This document shows positions 25,552 through 36,716 of a stretch of DNA of 64,000 nucleotides, piece by piece (the first letter of the stretch is position 1; every line of letters begins with the position of its first letter). The notes beneath the pieces were generated by a model, which made no database searches, was not told the DNA's origin, and worked only from the letters and a program-made list of their open reading frames with translations. The DNA is from an uncultured Tenacibaculum sp. GTDB taxonomy: Bacteria > Bacteroidota > Bacteroidia > Flavobacteriales > Flavobacteriaceae. The position numbers were made by a program, and so were the translations under genes. Location: positions 1-64,000 of the forward strand of contig CANMJA010000004.1 in the NCBI GenBank assembly GCA_947498055.1, in the 5' to 3' direction.

Positions 25552-25965
25552 TTAAAACCAGTTAGACCAAGGAATTCTACTTAATATTAAAACTAATGCT
25601 AATCCATAAAAAATTGCAAATATTTTGAATTTAGATTCACTTTTTACTTTCTTTTTATGTTTGGACCATCCTATGGTTATTAATACAATTGCTAAAATCA
25701 TCATTACAGGATGTTCTACTGCTAGTAGTCTATTAGATGCATCAATACCATTTGCTTTCATAGATTTATACCATGGTGACATAAAGTACCAACCTAACCC
25801 TATTAATAATTGAATATGTGTTGTTATTAAAGTAAACAACCCTAAACGAAAATCTTTATGCGTAAATTCTTTTTTTTGTAGTAATCCTAGTATCGCATTA
25901 ATAACAGCAAATATTAAAACTGCTAATACAATATATGCCCAATAAGAGTGAACCGTTTTCATCAT
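25552..25965 (-). CDS. small four-helix membrane protein, cytochrome b-like
   Basis: The product (about 137 residues from the ATG at 25965) has four hydrophobic helices: WAYIVLAVLIFAVINAILGLL, FTLITTHIQLLIGLGWYF, VEHPVMMILAIVLITIG and FAIFYGLALVLILS. Histidines sit in or beside three of them (HSYW, THIQL, EHPVM), as expected for haem binding. Such flavobacterial proteins are often labelled cytochrome b without proof. A -7 box TACTTTTG at about 25995-25988 on the minus strand lies downstream of a longer possible start, so the MMKTVHSYW start is preferred. Confidence 0.6.
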   Translation of the reverse strand: MMKTVHSYWAYIVLAVLIFAVINAILGLLQKKEFTHKDFRLGLFTLITTHIQLLIGLGWYFMSPWYKSMKANGIDASNRLLAVEHPVMMILAIVLITIGWSKHKKKVKSESKFKIFAIFYGLALVLILSRIPWSNWF

Positions 25966-26011
25966 AATTTCTTGGTTTATTAACTCTGCAAAAGTACTGA
26001 ATTTTATGTAT

Positions 26012-26043
26012 AAAAAAACCACCTCTTTTGAGGTGGTTTTTTA
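26012..26043 (-). terminator. terminator after the Oar-like receptor
   Basis: AAAAACCACCTC and GAGGTGGTTTTT form a long stem with a TTTT loop and T-tails on both strands. It lies just past the receptor stop at 26067. Confidence 0.85.
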
Positions 26044-26066
26044 TTATTTTCTAATAAAAATTAGAA

Positions 26067-29000
26067 TTAATTAAATTTATATCTTATACCTATTTGCGCT
26101 TGCCATCTAGATGAGTTTAAACCTGCATCATCAGATCTGTTAAATGACGTCTCTACAGAAGGATTATAATTATATGTTGGAGTTGTTCCATCTGCTTCGA
26201 ATCCTGCAAAATTTATCAATCTTACAGAATTAAAACTACCTGTAAAGTATCTTTTACCCCACTCTTTATTTAATAAGTTAGTAAAGTTAAAAATATCAGC
26301 TGTTAATTCAATAGCATGAGAGTTCTTTTTACCTTTTAACTTAAACTCATGAGCAAATTTTAAATCTACAACATGACTCCATCTTGCTCTATCTCCATTT
26401 CTTTCAGCAAACTGACCTCTTCTACTACTTAAATATTCGTCATTTTCAATAAAATTATTTAATGCAGTCCATTGCTCAGCTGCTGTCATAGAACTAGTAT
26501 CCACCAAATTAATTTGACTTTCATTTGCAGGAACAAAGACTAATGAATTAGCATTTCCTGTATCACCAGCTAAAGCACCACGATCATTATAAACATAACT
26601 AAAAACGTTACCTTCTCCTGCATCATAAAATAAACCTAAAGTGGTTTTATTCCAATCGTTCCATTTAAAATCTAAAGAAGCGTTTGATAAAACTCTATGG
26701 CCTTGTGCAAAATCAGATCTAGATAAACTTAAATTATTCGCACCATTTACGTTTTCCATAAATGCCCATTGAGAAATATTTTGTGAAGAAGTTCCATCAT
26801 TAAGAACATCTGAATCTCCATAAGAGTAAGATACTTGTCCTCTTACATCAAAAAAGTCAGAATAATAATTTTTACTTAATGTAGTAGAAAAGTTCCAAGA
26901 TTCTCCTGCTGTAGTATTTGATGCTAAAAATATTCCTTGATAAGTATTATCTATTCGATCAAAACCATAGTTTGGTCTACTTCCTGGTTCTGTTGTGTTA
27001 AATTGAGCATTTCCTAAATTTAAATTCTCATAAGTAACGGCTCTTATGTTTTTGTTCCAAATTAAATCAGCAGAAATAGCAAACCCTTCTGGTAATTTTT
27101 GATCAATAGCAATATTACTCTTAAATACTTGAGGCAACATAAAATCTGAAGCAAATAAATCTACAATACCTCCTGTAGCTCCTGAACCAGGTGCTGGGTC
27201 TTTAAACTGATTATTAACATCAGGTTCAAAATCAGGAATAAAAGCACCTCTATCACCTCTATTATCTATTCTACCAGAAGTAACTCCGTTATTATTATAT
27301 GCTCCCCCTGGCCAAACTAAAGGTATTCTTGAAGTAAAGATACCAAATCCTCCTCTAATTTTCGTTTTTCTATCTCCCTTCACATCCCAAGAAAAACCTA
27401 TTCTTGGAGAAATATGTAATTTAGAATTTATTCCTCTACCAACTCTAGCTCCTTTTAAATTCTTTCCTGCAGCTCTTAATAAACCAATAGTTCTTGTATT
27501 AAAGTCATTATTTGGTCTTCCGTCTTCCCAAACAGGGATATCAAAACGTAAACCTGCAGTAACTTTCAGTCTATCTGAAAAAGTAACCTCATCTTGTAAA
27601 TAAAAACCTAGTTGCATTGAATTAAATTTAGCTGAACCTTCAGAAGTATCACCATTTCCTCCTATTAAAGAATATCCTAGACGATACCTAATTGCTTTTT
27701 GATTTGTAATAAAATCATTTAAGTTATTAAATTCATAAAAACCAAAGTTTCTACCAAAAAAAACATTATTTACACTTGAAAATTCATTGTGAGTACCAAA
27801 TGTCATACTATGAGCTCCCCAAAAAACCTCAAAGTTATTTGTAAATGTAAGAACCTCTGTTTCTAATAAATTTGCAGTAGAAAAAGGCTCAGACCCAAAA
27901 GAAATACGTCCATCACCGTCTCTAATTCTAACATTAGGGAATGGGCTACCATTAAAACCTCTATCATCATTTACAGATGTATATCCAACTACTAAACTAT
28001 TAGCAAATTTATTTCCAAATCTTGAGTTTAACTCTAAGGTACTTGTGTTAGTAATAGACTCAAACAATTGATTTCCATTTGAAAAGTTTATTGCAGAAAT
28101 TGATGAACTGTTTGCACTATTGTTAAGCGCTTTTACAAAAGAATGTTTTAATGATAATTTATGATCATCGTTTATATTCCAGTCTATCTTAGCAATTATC
28201 TTATCACTTTTTAATGAAGAAATTGCATTTTCATAACCTCCAACATCATATCCATAGTTATCTGCAATAAATTGACTTAAATTATCTAAATCTGCTGGAC
28301 TAGAATCTCCTATATAGTTATCTCTAAAAAAAGTTCTAGGCGTTTCATTGTCTTGTCTTTCATAATTTATAAAATAAAACAATTTATCTTCTTTAATCGC
28401 ACCACCAATTCTAGCTCCATAAGTTAAAGCTGTAAATTCAGCTAGCTTTTCTCTATCATTAGTTCCTGCGATATCTACTGGTGTTTTACCAGCTAAACTT
28501 TCATTTCTAAAAAATGAATATGCAGACGCTTGTATTTTGTTAGTACCTGATCTAGTAATTGCATTGATTGAACCTCCTGCAAATCCAGATTGTCTAACAT
28601 CAAAAGGCGCTATGTTTATTTGAAATTGATCGATCGCATCTAAAGATATCGGGCTAACTCCTGTTTGACCACCATTTGTTCCTGAAGAAGATAAACCAAA
28701 CACATCGTTATTTACTGCTCCATCTAAATAAATTGCATTATACCTGTTGTTTTGACCTCCTATAGAAATAGTGTTATCTCCACTAACCTGGGCTTGTGGT
28801 GTTAATCTAGCAAAATCAGATATTGATCTAGAAATCGTAGGTAAAGATGCTATTTGCTTTCTAGAAATTTTTGTTTCAGAACCATCTTTAGAATTTGTAG
28901 GATTTGAATTAATAACCACTTCTTCTAATGTATTAGAATCTTCAGATAATTTTTCATTCAAAACTTCAGAATCTCCTAATCTAAGATAGATATTATTTTT

Positions 29001-29273
29001 TTCAACAGTTTTAAAACCAACGAAAGAAATAGTAACCTTATAAGGCCCTCCTGTTCTTACGTTAGAAATTCTAAAAAAACCATCAAAATCAGTAGAAGCA
29101 CCATATTTTGTACCAGATGGTGTGTGAACCAAAAGTATATTTGCTCCTGGTAATGGCTCTCCTTTATTATCTGTTATCTTACCAGATACAGAAGAAGATG
29201 TAACCCCTTGACCTAAAACTGTAGCTGTTACAAAAAACAGTGCTATCAGTAATAAATTTTTAAAATTTTTCAT
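26067..29273 (-). CDS. Oar-like TonB-dependent receptor
   Basis: The 1068-residue outer-membrane protein has a signal peptide (LLLIALFFVTATVLG). A carboxypeptidase-like domain (KITDNKGEPLPGANILLVH) at about residues 30-115 is followed by a plug with ISIGGQNNRYNAIYLDGAV and a long barrel ending IGIRYKFN. The plug and overall length match the Oar group of TonB receptors common in Bacteroidota, implicated in export or uptake of proteins and large substrates. It stands alone with its own terminator. The substrate is unknown. Confidence 0.85.
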   Translation of the reverse strand: MKNFKNLLLIALFFVTATVLGQGVTSSSVSGKITDNKGEPLPGANILLVHTPSGTKYGASTDFDGFFRISNVRTGGPYKVTISFVGFKTVEKNNIYLRLGDSEVLNEKLSEDSNTLEEVVINSNPTNSKDGSETKISRKQIASLPTISRSISDFARLTPQAQVSGDNTISIGGQNNRYNAIYLDGAVNNDVFGLSSSGTNGGQTGVSPISLDAIDQFQINIAPFDVRQSGFAGGSINAITRSGTNKIQASAYSFFRNESLAGKTPVDIAGTNDREKLAEFTALTYGARIGGAIKEDKLFYFINYERQDNETPRTFFRDNYIGDSSPADLDNLSQFIADNYGYDVGGYENAISSLKSDKIIAKIDWNINDDHKLSLKHSFVKALNNSANSSSISAINFSNGNQLFESITNTSTLELNSRFGNKFANSLVVGYTSVNDDRGFNGSPFPNVRIRDGDGRISFGSEPFSTANLLETEVLTFTNNFEVFWGAHSMTFGTHNEFSSVNNVFFGRNFGFYEFNNLNDFITNQKAIRYRLGYSLIGGNGDTSEGSAKFNSMQLGFYLQDEVTFSDRLKVTAGLRFDIPVWEDGRPNNDFNTRTIGLLRAAGKNLKGARVGRGINSKLHISPRIGFSWDVKGDRKTKIRGGFGIFTSRIPLVWPGGAYNNNGVTSGRIDNRGDRGAFIPDFEPDVNNQFKDPAPGSGATGGIVDLFASDFMLPQVFKSNIAIDQKLPEGFAISADLIWNKNIRAVTYENLNLGNAQFNTTEPGSRPNYGFDRIDNTYQGIFLASNTTAGESWNFSTTLSKNYYSDFFDVRGQVSYSYGDSDVLNDGTSSQNISQWAFMENVNGANNLSLSRSDFAQGHRVLSNASLDFKWNDWNKTTLGLFYDAGEGNVFSYVYNDRGALAGDTGNANSLVFVPANESQINLVDTSSMTAAEQWTALNNFIENDEYLSSRRGQFAERNGDRARWSHVVDLKFAHEFKLKGKKNSHAIELTADIFNFTNLLNKEWGKRYFTGSFNSVRLINFAGFEADGTTPTYNYNPSVETSFNRSDDAGLNSSRWQAQIGIRYKFN

Positions 29274-29398
29274 TGTTCCCTTTATAATTGTTATTTAAAC
29301 ACTGCAAAATTGATCCTTTTTAAGGAGTTCAACATTAACTTAATGTTAACTTTTTTAACGATTTATTAAGGTATAAGAAGCTCTATATGCAATGCATA

Positions 29399-30967
29399 CT
29401 AGTTATTAAGTAATTTTTTTGCTAATTCTTTACCTAATTCAACACCAAATTGATCATAGGAATAAATATTCCAAACAATACCTTGAACAAATATTTTATG
29501 TTCATAAATTGCTATTAGTTTTCCTAAGGATCTTGGCGTTAGTTTTTCGAATAAAATAGCATTACTAGGTCTATTTCCTTCAAATACTTTGTAAGGTAAT
29601 AATTGATTGATTTTATCTAAGTTACCAGAAGTTTTTAATTCTAAATGTACTTCTTCTTTTGTTTTTCCAAAAGCTAAAGCTTGCATCTGCGCTTTATAAT
29701 TGGCCATTAATTTTTGATGGTGATCGTCTAAACCATGTAAAGATTCTTTAAATCCAATAAAATCTGCAGGAATTAATTTTGTTCCTTGATGTACCAATTG
29801 CATAAAAGCGTGTTGCATATTTGTACCTGTACTTCCCCAAACAATGGTTCCTGTTTGGTAAGCAATACTTTCTCCATTTCTATCTACTCCTTTTCCATTG
29901 CTTTCCATTATTGCTTGTTGCAAATATGCTGGTAGTTTCGATAAATATTGTGTATAAGGTAATATTGTTTCTGTTTCAGCTTTGTGAAAATTATTATACC
30001 AAATACTTAATAATGCTAAAATAACAGGAACATTACTATTAAAGTCTGCTGTTTTAAAATGTGTATCTATTTCTTCTGCTCCATTTAATAATTCTTTAAA
30101 ATTATCAAATCCTACAGCTAAACTAATTGACAACCCTACTGCTGACCATAATGAAAAACGCCCTCCTACCCAATTCCACATAGGAAAAACATTGCTCTTA
30201 TCAATTCCAAAATCATATACTGCTTCTAGATTGGTAGATACTGCTACGAAATGTTTTGCTACATCAAAGATAGATCCTGATTTTAAAAACCAGTTTTTAA
30301 TTGTGTTAGCATTACTTATAGTTTCTTGGGTTGTAAATGTTTTAGAAACAATTACAAATAATGTTGTTTCTGGGTTCAATTTTCTTAAAACCTCAGAAAC
30401 ATGGTCTCCATCTACATTAGAAACAAAGTGAACATCTAATTTATTTTTATAATATTTTAAAGATTCTACAACCATATCTGGCCCTAAATCTGAGCCTCCA
30501 ATTCCTATATTTACAACATCTGTAATTGCTTTTCCTGTATAACCTTTCCATTTACCAGAAATTACCTTATTACTAAATGCTCTTATTTTTCTAAGAGCTG
30601 TTTGAATTTTTGGTTTTATGTCTTTTCCTTCTATTAAAATAGGCTCTTCAGAGTTACTTCTTAATGCGGTATGTAATACAGCTCTTTCTTCTGTAACATT
30701 TATAACTTCTCCAGAAAAGTATTTTTCTATTGCATTTTTTAGCCCAACTTCTTCTGCTAGCTCTACTAATAATCTAGTTGTTTCTTTGGAAATTCTATTT
30801 TTAGAATAATCTACCTCTAAATCGTCTAACGTAATGCTAAAATTAGAAATTCTGTTCTCATCTTCAGCAAACAATTGTTTAAGGTTTACTTTTTTTATTT
30901 CTTCAAAGTGTTGCGTAAGTTTTTTCCAAGCGTTTGTTTGTGTTGGATTAGTATTAATTAGAGCCAT
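29399..30967 (-). CDS. pgi: glucose-6-phosphate isomerase
   Basis: This enzyme interconverts glucose 6-phosphate and fructose 6-phosphate. From the ATG at 30967 ([14 protein letters not shown]) it has 522 residues. Sugar-phosphate and catalytic motifs are intact: [51 protein letters not shown], and [15 protein letters not shown] start eight codons further upstream would run into the 3' end of the peptidase gene, so the 30967 start is preferred. Confidence 0.96.
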   Translation of the reverse strand: MALINTNPTQTNAWKKLTQHFEEIKKVNLKQLFAEDENRISNFSITLDDLEVDYSKNRISKETTRLLVELAEEVGLKNAIEKYFSGEVINVTEERAVLHTALRSNSEEPILIEGKDIKPKIQTALRKIRAFSNKVISGKWKGYTGKAITDVVNIGIGGSDLGPDMVVESLKYYKNKLDVHFVSNVDGDHVSEVLRKLNPETTLFVIVSKTFTTQETISNANTIKNWFLKSGSIFDVAKHFVAVSTNLEAVYDFGIDKSNVFPMWNWVGGRFSLWSAVGLSISLAVGFDNFKELLNGAEEIDTHFKTADFNSNVPVILALLSIWYNNFHKAETETILPYTQYLSKLPAYLQQAIMESNGKGVDRNGESIAYQTGTIVWGSTGTNMQHAFMQLVHQGTKLIPADFIGFKESLHGLDDHHQKLMANYKAQMQALAFGKTKEEVHLELKTSGNLDKINQLLPYKVFEGNRPSNAILFEKLTPRSLGKLIAIYEHKIFVQGIVWNIYSYDQFGVELGKELAKKLLNN

Positions 30968-30974
30968 AATTTCG

Positions 30975-32282
30975 TTAGTTCTTGATTGCAATGATTTTTT
31001 CTTCTGTATTCTCTTCTTTTATTATTTCTTCTATTTGTGGTAAAGGAATACTATCTAATTGTTTTTTGAAAGGGCTTATAAACTCAAAATATTTAGGTTT
31101 TAAACTATCTATCATTGGTTTTGCGGTGGGTAATTTTTGCCTAAAAGGATCTACTTGTTTCCCATTTTTCCAAAATCTATAACATACATGAGGACCACTG
31201 GTATTACCTGTCATACCAACCCAACCAATAACATCTCCTTGTTTTACATAATCTCCAACACGAACTTTACGCCTTTTCATGTGTAAATATTGTGTTGAAT
31301 AAGTATTATTGTGTTTCACTTTTACATAATTACCGTTTCCTCCTCTTCTTGCAGATTCTACTACTGTTCCGCTTGCTGTTGTCATTATAGGTGTTCCATA
31401 AGCTGCGGCAAAATCGGTTCCTCTATGAGGTCTTACTTTATTTCCGTACAATTTAATTCTTCTTCTTAAATTATATCTTGAAGATATTCTGTATTGAAAT
31501 TTTATTGGTGCTTTTAAAAATTGACGTCTTAACAATCCTGCTTCTGCATCGTAATAATCTGAAATTCCTTTTAAAGAATCACTAACATAACGATAAGCAT
31601 ATAAATCATGTCCTTTATGATTAAAAACTGCTGCTTTTATTTTACCATAACCTACAGCAACAGTATCATTTATAAATTTTTGTTCGAATATTATTTTAAA
31701 GGTATCGTCTTTTTGAAGTCTATAAAAATCTACTGTCCAAGAATAAATATCTGCTATTTCATTTGCTAATGAAGCTCCGTAACCTAGTGTGTCAATAGCG
31801 TGTGAAAAGTTATCTACAATTTTTCCTGAGATTGCTTTTTCTACAATTTTTACCGGTTTTTTATAAGTATAAGCATTAATAACAGAATCTTTAAAGTTAA
31901 TAATAGTAGATTCAATTTTATTTAACTTATAAATAAATATTTGTGCGGCTTCTGTGGTGTCTTTAGAAGCTAAAATAGTGTATGGTTTTCCTGCTCTTAC
32001 TTTTCTTACATCAAAAGTATCTTTAATGGTCGTAGCTATTTCATTTATTTTAGGATAAAAAACATGGTGTCTATCTAAAATAATTCCGAAACTTTCTCCA
32101 TTTCTGATGGTATCGTTAATAACTTTGTAGTTGTCAAAATTAAAACCATATCTAATATCTGGTAATGGTTCTTCTTTAACTTCAACAATTTCTTCTGGTA
32201 TTATCTCGGTTTTTTCTTCTTTACATGACATAAAAAAACCAATTAAACATATAAATAGGTAAGAATAGTATTTAGGTTTCAA
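30975..32282 (-). CDS. M23 family peptidoglycan peptidase lipoprotein
   Basis: The 435-residue product has a lipoprotein signal ([15 protein letters not shown], Cys20 lipid-modified). The C-terminal LytM domain shows [13 protein letters not shown] (metal His and Asp), [16 protein letters not shown] and [17 protein letters not shown]. In the last motif the usual HxH is H-V-C, so the third metal ligand position is Cys. It would cut peptide cross-links in the periplasm during growth or division. It lies eight bases before pgi on the same strand. Confidence 0.85.
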   Translation of the reverse strand: MKPKYYSYLFICLIGFFMSCKEEKTEIIPEEIVEVKEEPLPDIRYGFNFDNYKVINDTIRNGESFGIILDRHHVFYPKINEIATTIKDTFDVRKVRAGKPYTILASKDTTEAAQIFIYKLNKIESTIINFKDSVINAYTYKKPVKIVEKAISGKIVDNFSHAIDTLGYGASLANEIADIYSWTVDFYRLQKDDTFKIIFEQKFINDTVAVGYGKIKAAVFNHKGHDLYAYRYVSDSLKGISDYYDAEAGLLRRQFLKAPIKFQYRISSRYNLRRRIKLYGNKVRPHRGTDFAAAYGTPIMTTASGTVVESARRGGNGNYVKVKHNNTYSTQYLHMKRRKVRVGDYVKQGDVIGWVGMTGNTSGPHVCYRFWKNGKQVDPFRQKLPTAKPMIDSLKPKYFEFISPFKKQLDSIPLPQIEEIIKEENTEEKIIAIKN

Positions 32283-32368
32283 GGATTGTGCTTTTTATTT
32301 TATACCAAAGACAAATGTACAAATAAAAGCCTACAGCAGTAATACTTTAACAACTAAGTAACATTTAA

Positions 32369-33145
32369 TTAATTAAAAACAATTTCAAATGGGTTTGCTA
32401 ATCCTTTATAAGCTTCTAATTCTGCTCTTAAAGAACCTACTGCTAATGATGCACTCATTTTTATAGGCACTTTATTATCATCTGCAGTAATCCATATAGT
32501 AACACTCTCTTTAGCTTTAAAAACACGCCCTGCTTGCACTAATGGCCTAAATTTTTGTGTTTTCACTTTGCCAAACTTTGTGCTAAGGGTTTCATATCCT
32601 AAAAAGTGTAGTTTAAATGGATATTTCTTTTCATCAAAAAACATGTCTACATCTATTTCTTCTCCTTTTTTCATATTCTTTGTATTATGATTTCTTAAAA
32701 AATAAAATGTTGAAATCATGTCTTGTGGACTTTTTACAGATATTACAGTATCTTTCTTTTTTAAAAGATCTTTAACAGATGCTGTTTGTTTCTCGTGATT
32801 AAAAGTAACTTGTTTGTTTTTTTTATACCCTCCTTCATTTATTTTTCTTTTAAATAAATAGGGTCTCATTTCATTTACATCAAAATAACTTTCATAGGTA
32901 TCGTCTACTTTAAAAAACCATCCTATTATGCTTGATGTTTTTCCTTTACCTACAGCATGTAAAACTTTTTTGCCTTTATAATTTTCTTCTTTAAGTTCTA
33001 GTGTTGCAGTTCCTGCTTTAAGAAACCCACTGTAACTCATTTTATAACGCAACCATTCTCCATCTTTAAATGCTACTGTTTTTTCTTGCGAAAAACTAAT
33101 AGTTGTAAATATTAAAAATGTAAAAATTAGAATTTTATTCTTCAT
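32369..33145 (-). CDS. DUF3108 domain periplasmic protein
   Basis: The product (258 residues from the ATG at 33145) has a signal peptide (ILIFTFLIFTTISFSQ). The mature part has the DUF3108 pattern: GEWLRYKMSYSGFLKAGTA, KTSSIIGWFFKVDDTYESY and KFRPLVQAGRVFKAKESV. The family is periplasmic with no established function. The upstream start at 33175 is less likely because it adds residues ahead of a normal signal peptide. Confidence 0.75.
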   Translation of the reverse strand: MKNKILIFTFLIFTTISFSQEKTVAFKDGEWLRYKMSYSGFLKAGTATLELKEENYKGKKVLHAVGKGKTSSIIGWFFKVDDTYESYFDVNEMRPYLFKRKINEGGYKKNKQVTFNHEKQTASVKDLLKKKDTVISVKSPQDMISTFYFLRNHNTKNMKKGEEIDVDMFFDEKKYPFKLHFLGYETLSTKFGKVKTQKFRPLVQAGRVFKAKESVTIWITADDNKVPIKMSASLAVGSLRAELEAYKGLANPFEIVFN

Positions 33146-33211
33146 AATCTCAAACTTATAAAAAAAGTATGACAATTACTGTTCCAAAAAAAATAATTAG
33201 CAATTTTATAA

Positions 33212-35791
33212 CTAAAATTGCACTCTAAATACTATGTTTGGAGTGAAACCTAATGAAAAGGTATCTACAGTATTAATTATCTCTACTCCTGTGTTTTGAT
33301 CTTGTGTTTTTTCATAAGTTCTTCTAAGAATATTCTTTCGATTGTAAAGATTAATAAATGAAATACCTATTTTCGATTTTACTTTTCTTTTTTTACTCCA
33401 ATAAAAATCATAGGTTGCTGATGCGTCTAAACGATGAAATAAAGGTAGTGATTTCTTGTTAAATTCTCCTTTCTCTAATTCTTGTTTTATTTCAAATTGC
33501 TCTAAATCAAAACCTCCTCCTATCACATTACTAAATGGCAAACCAGATCTGGCGGTAAAGCCTATAGAAAAATCTACTTTCCCAAACTTTATTTGCTGTG
33601 CTAAATAAATAGCATTAGAAATATTAAAATTACCTTTAAACTGTTTGCCGTCGTTAAAACCTCTGAAATCTAATGTATTATCTCCAAATGTATAACTTAC
33701 CCAAGAACTTATTTTCGAATTCCATGTTTTTTTAATTAAAATATCTGCTCCAAAAACCTTAGCACTACCATTAAAAACAGTTTCTCCTTTCTCGTTATTA
33801 AATCCTGTTGATAAAGAAGTTAATCCTTCTATTTCTTTGTAGTAAGTTTCTACATCAATTAACCAACCTTTTTTATTAAATAAAATTCCTGTTGTTATTT
33901 GTTTGCTTTTAAGAATTGGAATTTCTTTACCATCTGATATTGCCCAAAGTTCGTTTTCTAATCCAAAATCTGATGTAAAAAACTCTATTATTTTGCTAGT
34001 ATATTGTTGTTTTATTTCTGCCGATGCATTTACCCAAAATGAAGGGAATAATTTTAATCTTCCGTATATTCTTGGCTCTAAGAAAACCTTTTTTAATAAC
34101 GGCATGTAACTAGTTCGTAATCCTACGTTTATATTGTATTTACTAGACTTGTTTAACACATACTCTGCTAGTATAGTTTGTTGATTATTTACATTACTAT
34201 TCTTGATGATAGCGCTAGAAAAAAGATCTGTGTTTTCTTGTTCTAAACTATAGGAGATATTGCTATGAGTAAATTGATATCCAAAATTTAAATCACTTAT
34301 TTTATTAATTTTGTGATTAAAAACACTGCTAAAAGTAACCTCTTTTACATTATTATTTTTAACCGTAAAATCGTAAATCGTATTATTCCTTTGTTTATTA
34401 CCATCGTAAAAAAGTGTATAATTAGTATAATGGACACTTGTTTCTTGCGATAAATTATTACTCCATTTTTTATTCCAAGTAACTCCAAATCCTTCATTTT
34501 TTATATCTATAAAATCAGATCGAATTTCATTATCTTGAACATTTTCTATTACATAATTTAAATCATTTTTAATGCTAATTTGTTGTAATGAAATGGTGTT
34601 GTTTTTATTTGGTTCAATAATTACTTTTGTGTTAAAATCTATGAAACTGAAATTATTTTCGTCTTCAATAAAAGGTTTTTCTTCTGCTTGTGTATTTCCT
34701 TCTGATATAGCGGTATTTTGAAATACTTTTTGCGAAAGTTTATCAAAAGTTGGAGTATCTAGCAAATCGGAAATAGAACGTCTAATAGAAAATTGTACTC
34801 CTATTTTTTTACCTAAAGGAATGGTTGCATTAACATCTGCATTTGTAAAATTAAACCCTGCGCCTATACTCATTTTTTCTGGCACATCTTTCATGGTTTC
34901 AATATCTATAACTCCGGCTATGTGATTTCCATATTTTGCATTGGAAGCATTTTTATATACTGTTACATTATCTACTACATAAGGATTAAAAGCGGATATA
35001 GAACCAAAAAAATGAGAGGTGTTGTATAATTTAATTCCATCAAATAAAATTAAATTTTGGTCTGGTGTACCTCCTCTAATATGAATTCCTGATGCATTTT
35101 CTATCGGACTTTGTATTCCTGGCAGTTGTTGCGTGCTTAATAAAACATCTGCTTCTGTTAAACCTGGTAAAATTCCTTGTTTTCTGGGTATTAATGTTAT
35201 TGCTCCGTCACTTTTTTTTACAATTCCGTTTGTTAAATAACTAGATATGATTACTTCATTTAAAGTATTTAACGATTCTTCTAAAAAAAGACGTTCACAG
35301 TTTTGTTTCTGAAATTCTTTTACTGCTTTTTTTACTCTTGTATAACCTACATAAGATATCGTTAGTGTGTCTGTTTTTTTTAAATTCTTTAATTCAAAAA
35401 AGCCTTTTTCATCAGAGCTTACCCCTTTGTTAGATTTATTTATAATAGTAACACCTAAAAGAGGTTCTTTGGTTTTTTTATCATAAATATAGCCACACAC
35501 AGATGCAATGCTTGTTTTTTCTGCAATGGTATAATACCTATCGTTTATTTTTTTTATTTGTAATCCAGTTTTTTTTTCTATTTGAGATAAGATCGTATTT
35601 AATAGTTCTTTTTTATCTTTCTTTAGAAGAACTAATTTATTTGCTATTACGTCATCTGAAAAAGAAAATTTGATGTCAAATATTTTTTCGATACTTGTTA
35701 ATATTTCTTTGAGTGGTTTTTTCTTTTCGTCTTGTGCAAAAGAAGCTGTTATGCAAAAGAAAAAAACAATTAGTAGTTTACACTTTTGCAT
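33212..35791 (-). CDS. TonB-dependent receptor with STN domain (FecA-type transducer)
   Basis: The 859-residue outer-membrane receptor begins with a signal peptide (LLIVFFFCITASFA). An N-terminal STN signalling domain at about residues 24-95 (ILTSIEKIFDIKFSFSDD) is followed by a carboxypeptidase-like domain (GYIYDKKTKEPLLGVTII), a plug with GIHIRGGTPDQNLILFDGI, and a barrel ending in FRVQF. It follows fecR and the sigma gene with a three-base gap. This is the layout of receptors that signal through FecR to an ECF sigma factor. No SusD partner is present, so a glycan role is not indicated. Confidence 0.85.
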   Translation of the reverse strand: MQKCKLLIVFFFCITASFAQDEKKKPLKEILTSIEKIFDIKFSFSDDVIANKLVLLKKDKKELLNTILSQIEKKTGLQIKKINDRYYTIAEKTSIASVCGYIYDKKTKEPLLGVTIINKSNKGVSSDEKGFFELKNLKKTDTLTISYVGYTRVKKAVKEFQKQNCERLFLEESLNTLNEVIISSYLTNGIVKKSDGAITLIPRKQGILPGLTEADVLLSTQQLPGIQSPIENASGIHIRGGTPDQNLILFDGIKLYNTSHFFGSISAFNPYVVDNVTVYKNASNAKYGNHIAGVIDIETMKDVPEKMSIGAGFNFTNADVNATIPLGKKIGVQFSIRRSISDLLDTPTFDKLSQKVFQNTAISEGNTQAEEKPFIEDENNFSFIDFNTKVIIEPNKNNTISLQQISIKNDLNYVIENVQDNEIRSDFIDIKNEGFGVTWNKKWSNNLSQETSVHYTNYTLFYDGNKQRNNTIYDFTVKNNNVKEVTFSSVFNHKINKISDLNFGYQFTHSNISYSLEQENTDLFSSAIIKNSNVNNQQTILAEYVLNKSSKYNINVGLRTSYMPLLKKVFLEPRIYGRLKLFPSFWVNASAEIKQQYTSKIIEFFTSDFGLENELWAISDGKEIPILKSKQITTGILFNKKGWLIDVETYYKEIEGLTSLSTGFNNEKGETVFNGSAKVFGADILIKKTWNSKISSWVSYTFGDNTLDFRGFNDGKQFKGNFNISNAIYLAQQIKFGKVDFSIGFTARSGLPFSNVIGGGFDLEQFEIKQELEKGEFNKKSLPLFHRLDASATYDFYWSKKRKVKSKIGISFINLYNRKNILRRTYEKTQDQNTGVEIINTVDTFSLGFTPNIVFRVQF

Positions 35792-35794
35792 TTT

Positions 35795-36715
35795 TTATTT
35801 ATTTCTTAGAATAACTTTCTTGTTTTTTATTGAATAATCAAGATTCATTGAGTTAGAAATTGTTTCTAAAGCTATTTTAATATCTTTATTTGGAAAACTT
35901 CCTGAAAAACGTTTTTCTAAATTTACTTTTTCTGAAGTTACTTCTACTCCATATGTTTTTTTGAAATTCTCAATAATATAAATTAAAGGAGTGTTATTAA
36001 AGTTTGTTTCAAAGTTTTTCCAAGAAGGTTTTTCTTTTGAAAAATTCCATTTTTCAAATTCATTAGTTTTTATTTGTCTAACTGCCTCTCCTTTAGTTAA
36101 TATTTGCTGTTTCTTGTTTCTTTCTACTAACACCTTTCCTTCAAAACATTGAACTTCTAAAAAATTAGCATACTCGTTTACATTAAATTGTGTTCCTAAA
36201 ACACTTACTGTGCCTTCCTTTGTAATTACCTTAAATTTACTTCCTTTTTTTACTTTAAAAAATGCTTCTCCTTCTAAATTTACAATTCTATTTTTTGCCC
36301 ATTCTTTTTTATTGAATTTTACGAAAGAACTTGCATTTAATACTACCTCAGAACTATCTGGCAAAAAAACAGAAAGTTGTTCTCCGTAGCTGGTTTGAAA
36401 TTTTTGATCGGAGTTTAAAAACTGAAATAAACCGAAAAGAAAAACTAAAGAGGCAGCTATACCTGCCATTATGTATGCTTTTCTTAATTTAATTACTGGT
36501 TTTGTTTCTTTATTTTCTAATTGTGTTTTTCTTAAGAAAGCTTCATAAGAATCGCTTACGTTAATCGTTGGTGTTTGAAAATCTGAAGTAGCATTTAATA
36601 TTTTTTGATAAGATTCAAATTTCTCAGATCTTTTTAAAATTGCCAATTCATCGGAAGAAATTGTTTCTTCAATAAATTTATTTAATAATATGTCGAATTC
36701 TTGATCTTTCATCAA
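35795..36715 (-). CDS. FecR family anti-sigma regulator
   Basis: The 306-residue product has an N-terminal cytoplasmic region, one membrane helix (AYIMAGIAASLVFLFGLFQF) near residue 85, and a periplasmic FecR domain (LPDSSEVVLNASSFVKFN, VSVLGTQFNVNEY). A C-terminal DUF4974 domain ends near residue 306. It should hold the adjacent sigma factor inactive until the receptor STN domain signals. It lies one base from the sigma gene and three bases from the receptor. Confidence 0.9.
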   Translation of the reverse strand: MMKDQEFDILLNKFIEETISSDELAILKRSEKFESYQKILNATSDFQTPTINVSDSYEAFLRKTQLENKETKPVIKLRKAYIMAGIAASLVFLFGLFQFLNSDQKFQTSYGEQLSVFLPDSSEVVLNASSFVKFNKKEWAKNRIVNLEGEAFFKVKKGSKFKVITKEGTVSVLGTQFNVNEYANFLEVQCFEGKVLVERNKKQQILTKGEAVRQIKTNEFEKWNFSKEKPSWKNFETNFNNTPLIYIIENFKKTYGVEVTSEKVNLEKRFSGSFPNKDIKIALETISNSMNLDYSIKNKKVILRNK

Positions 36716-36716
36716 A

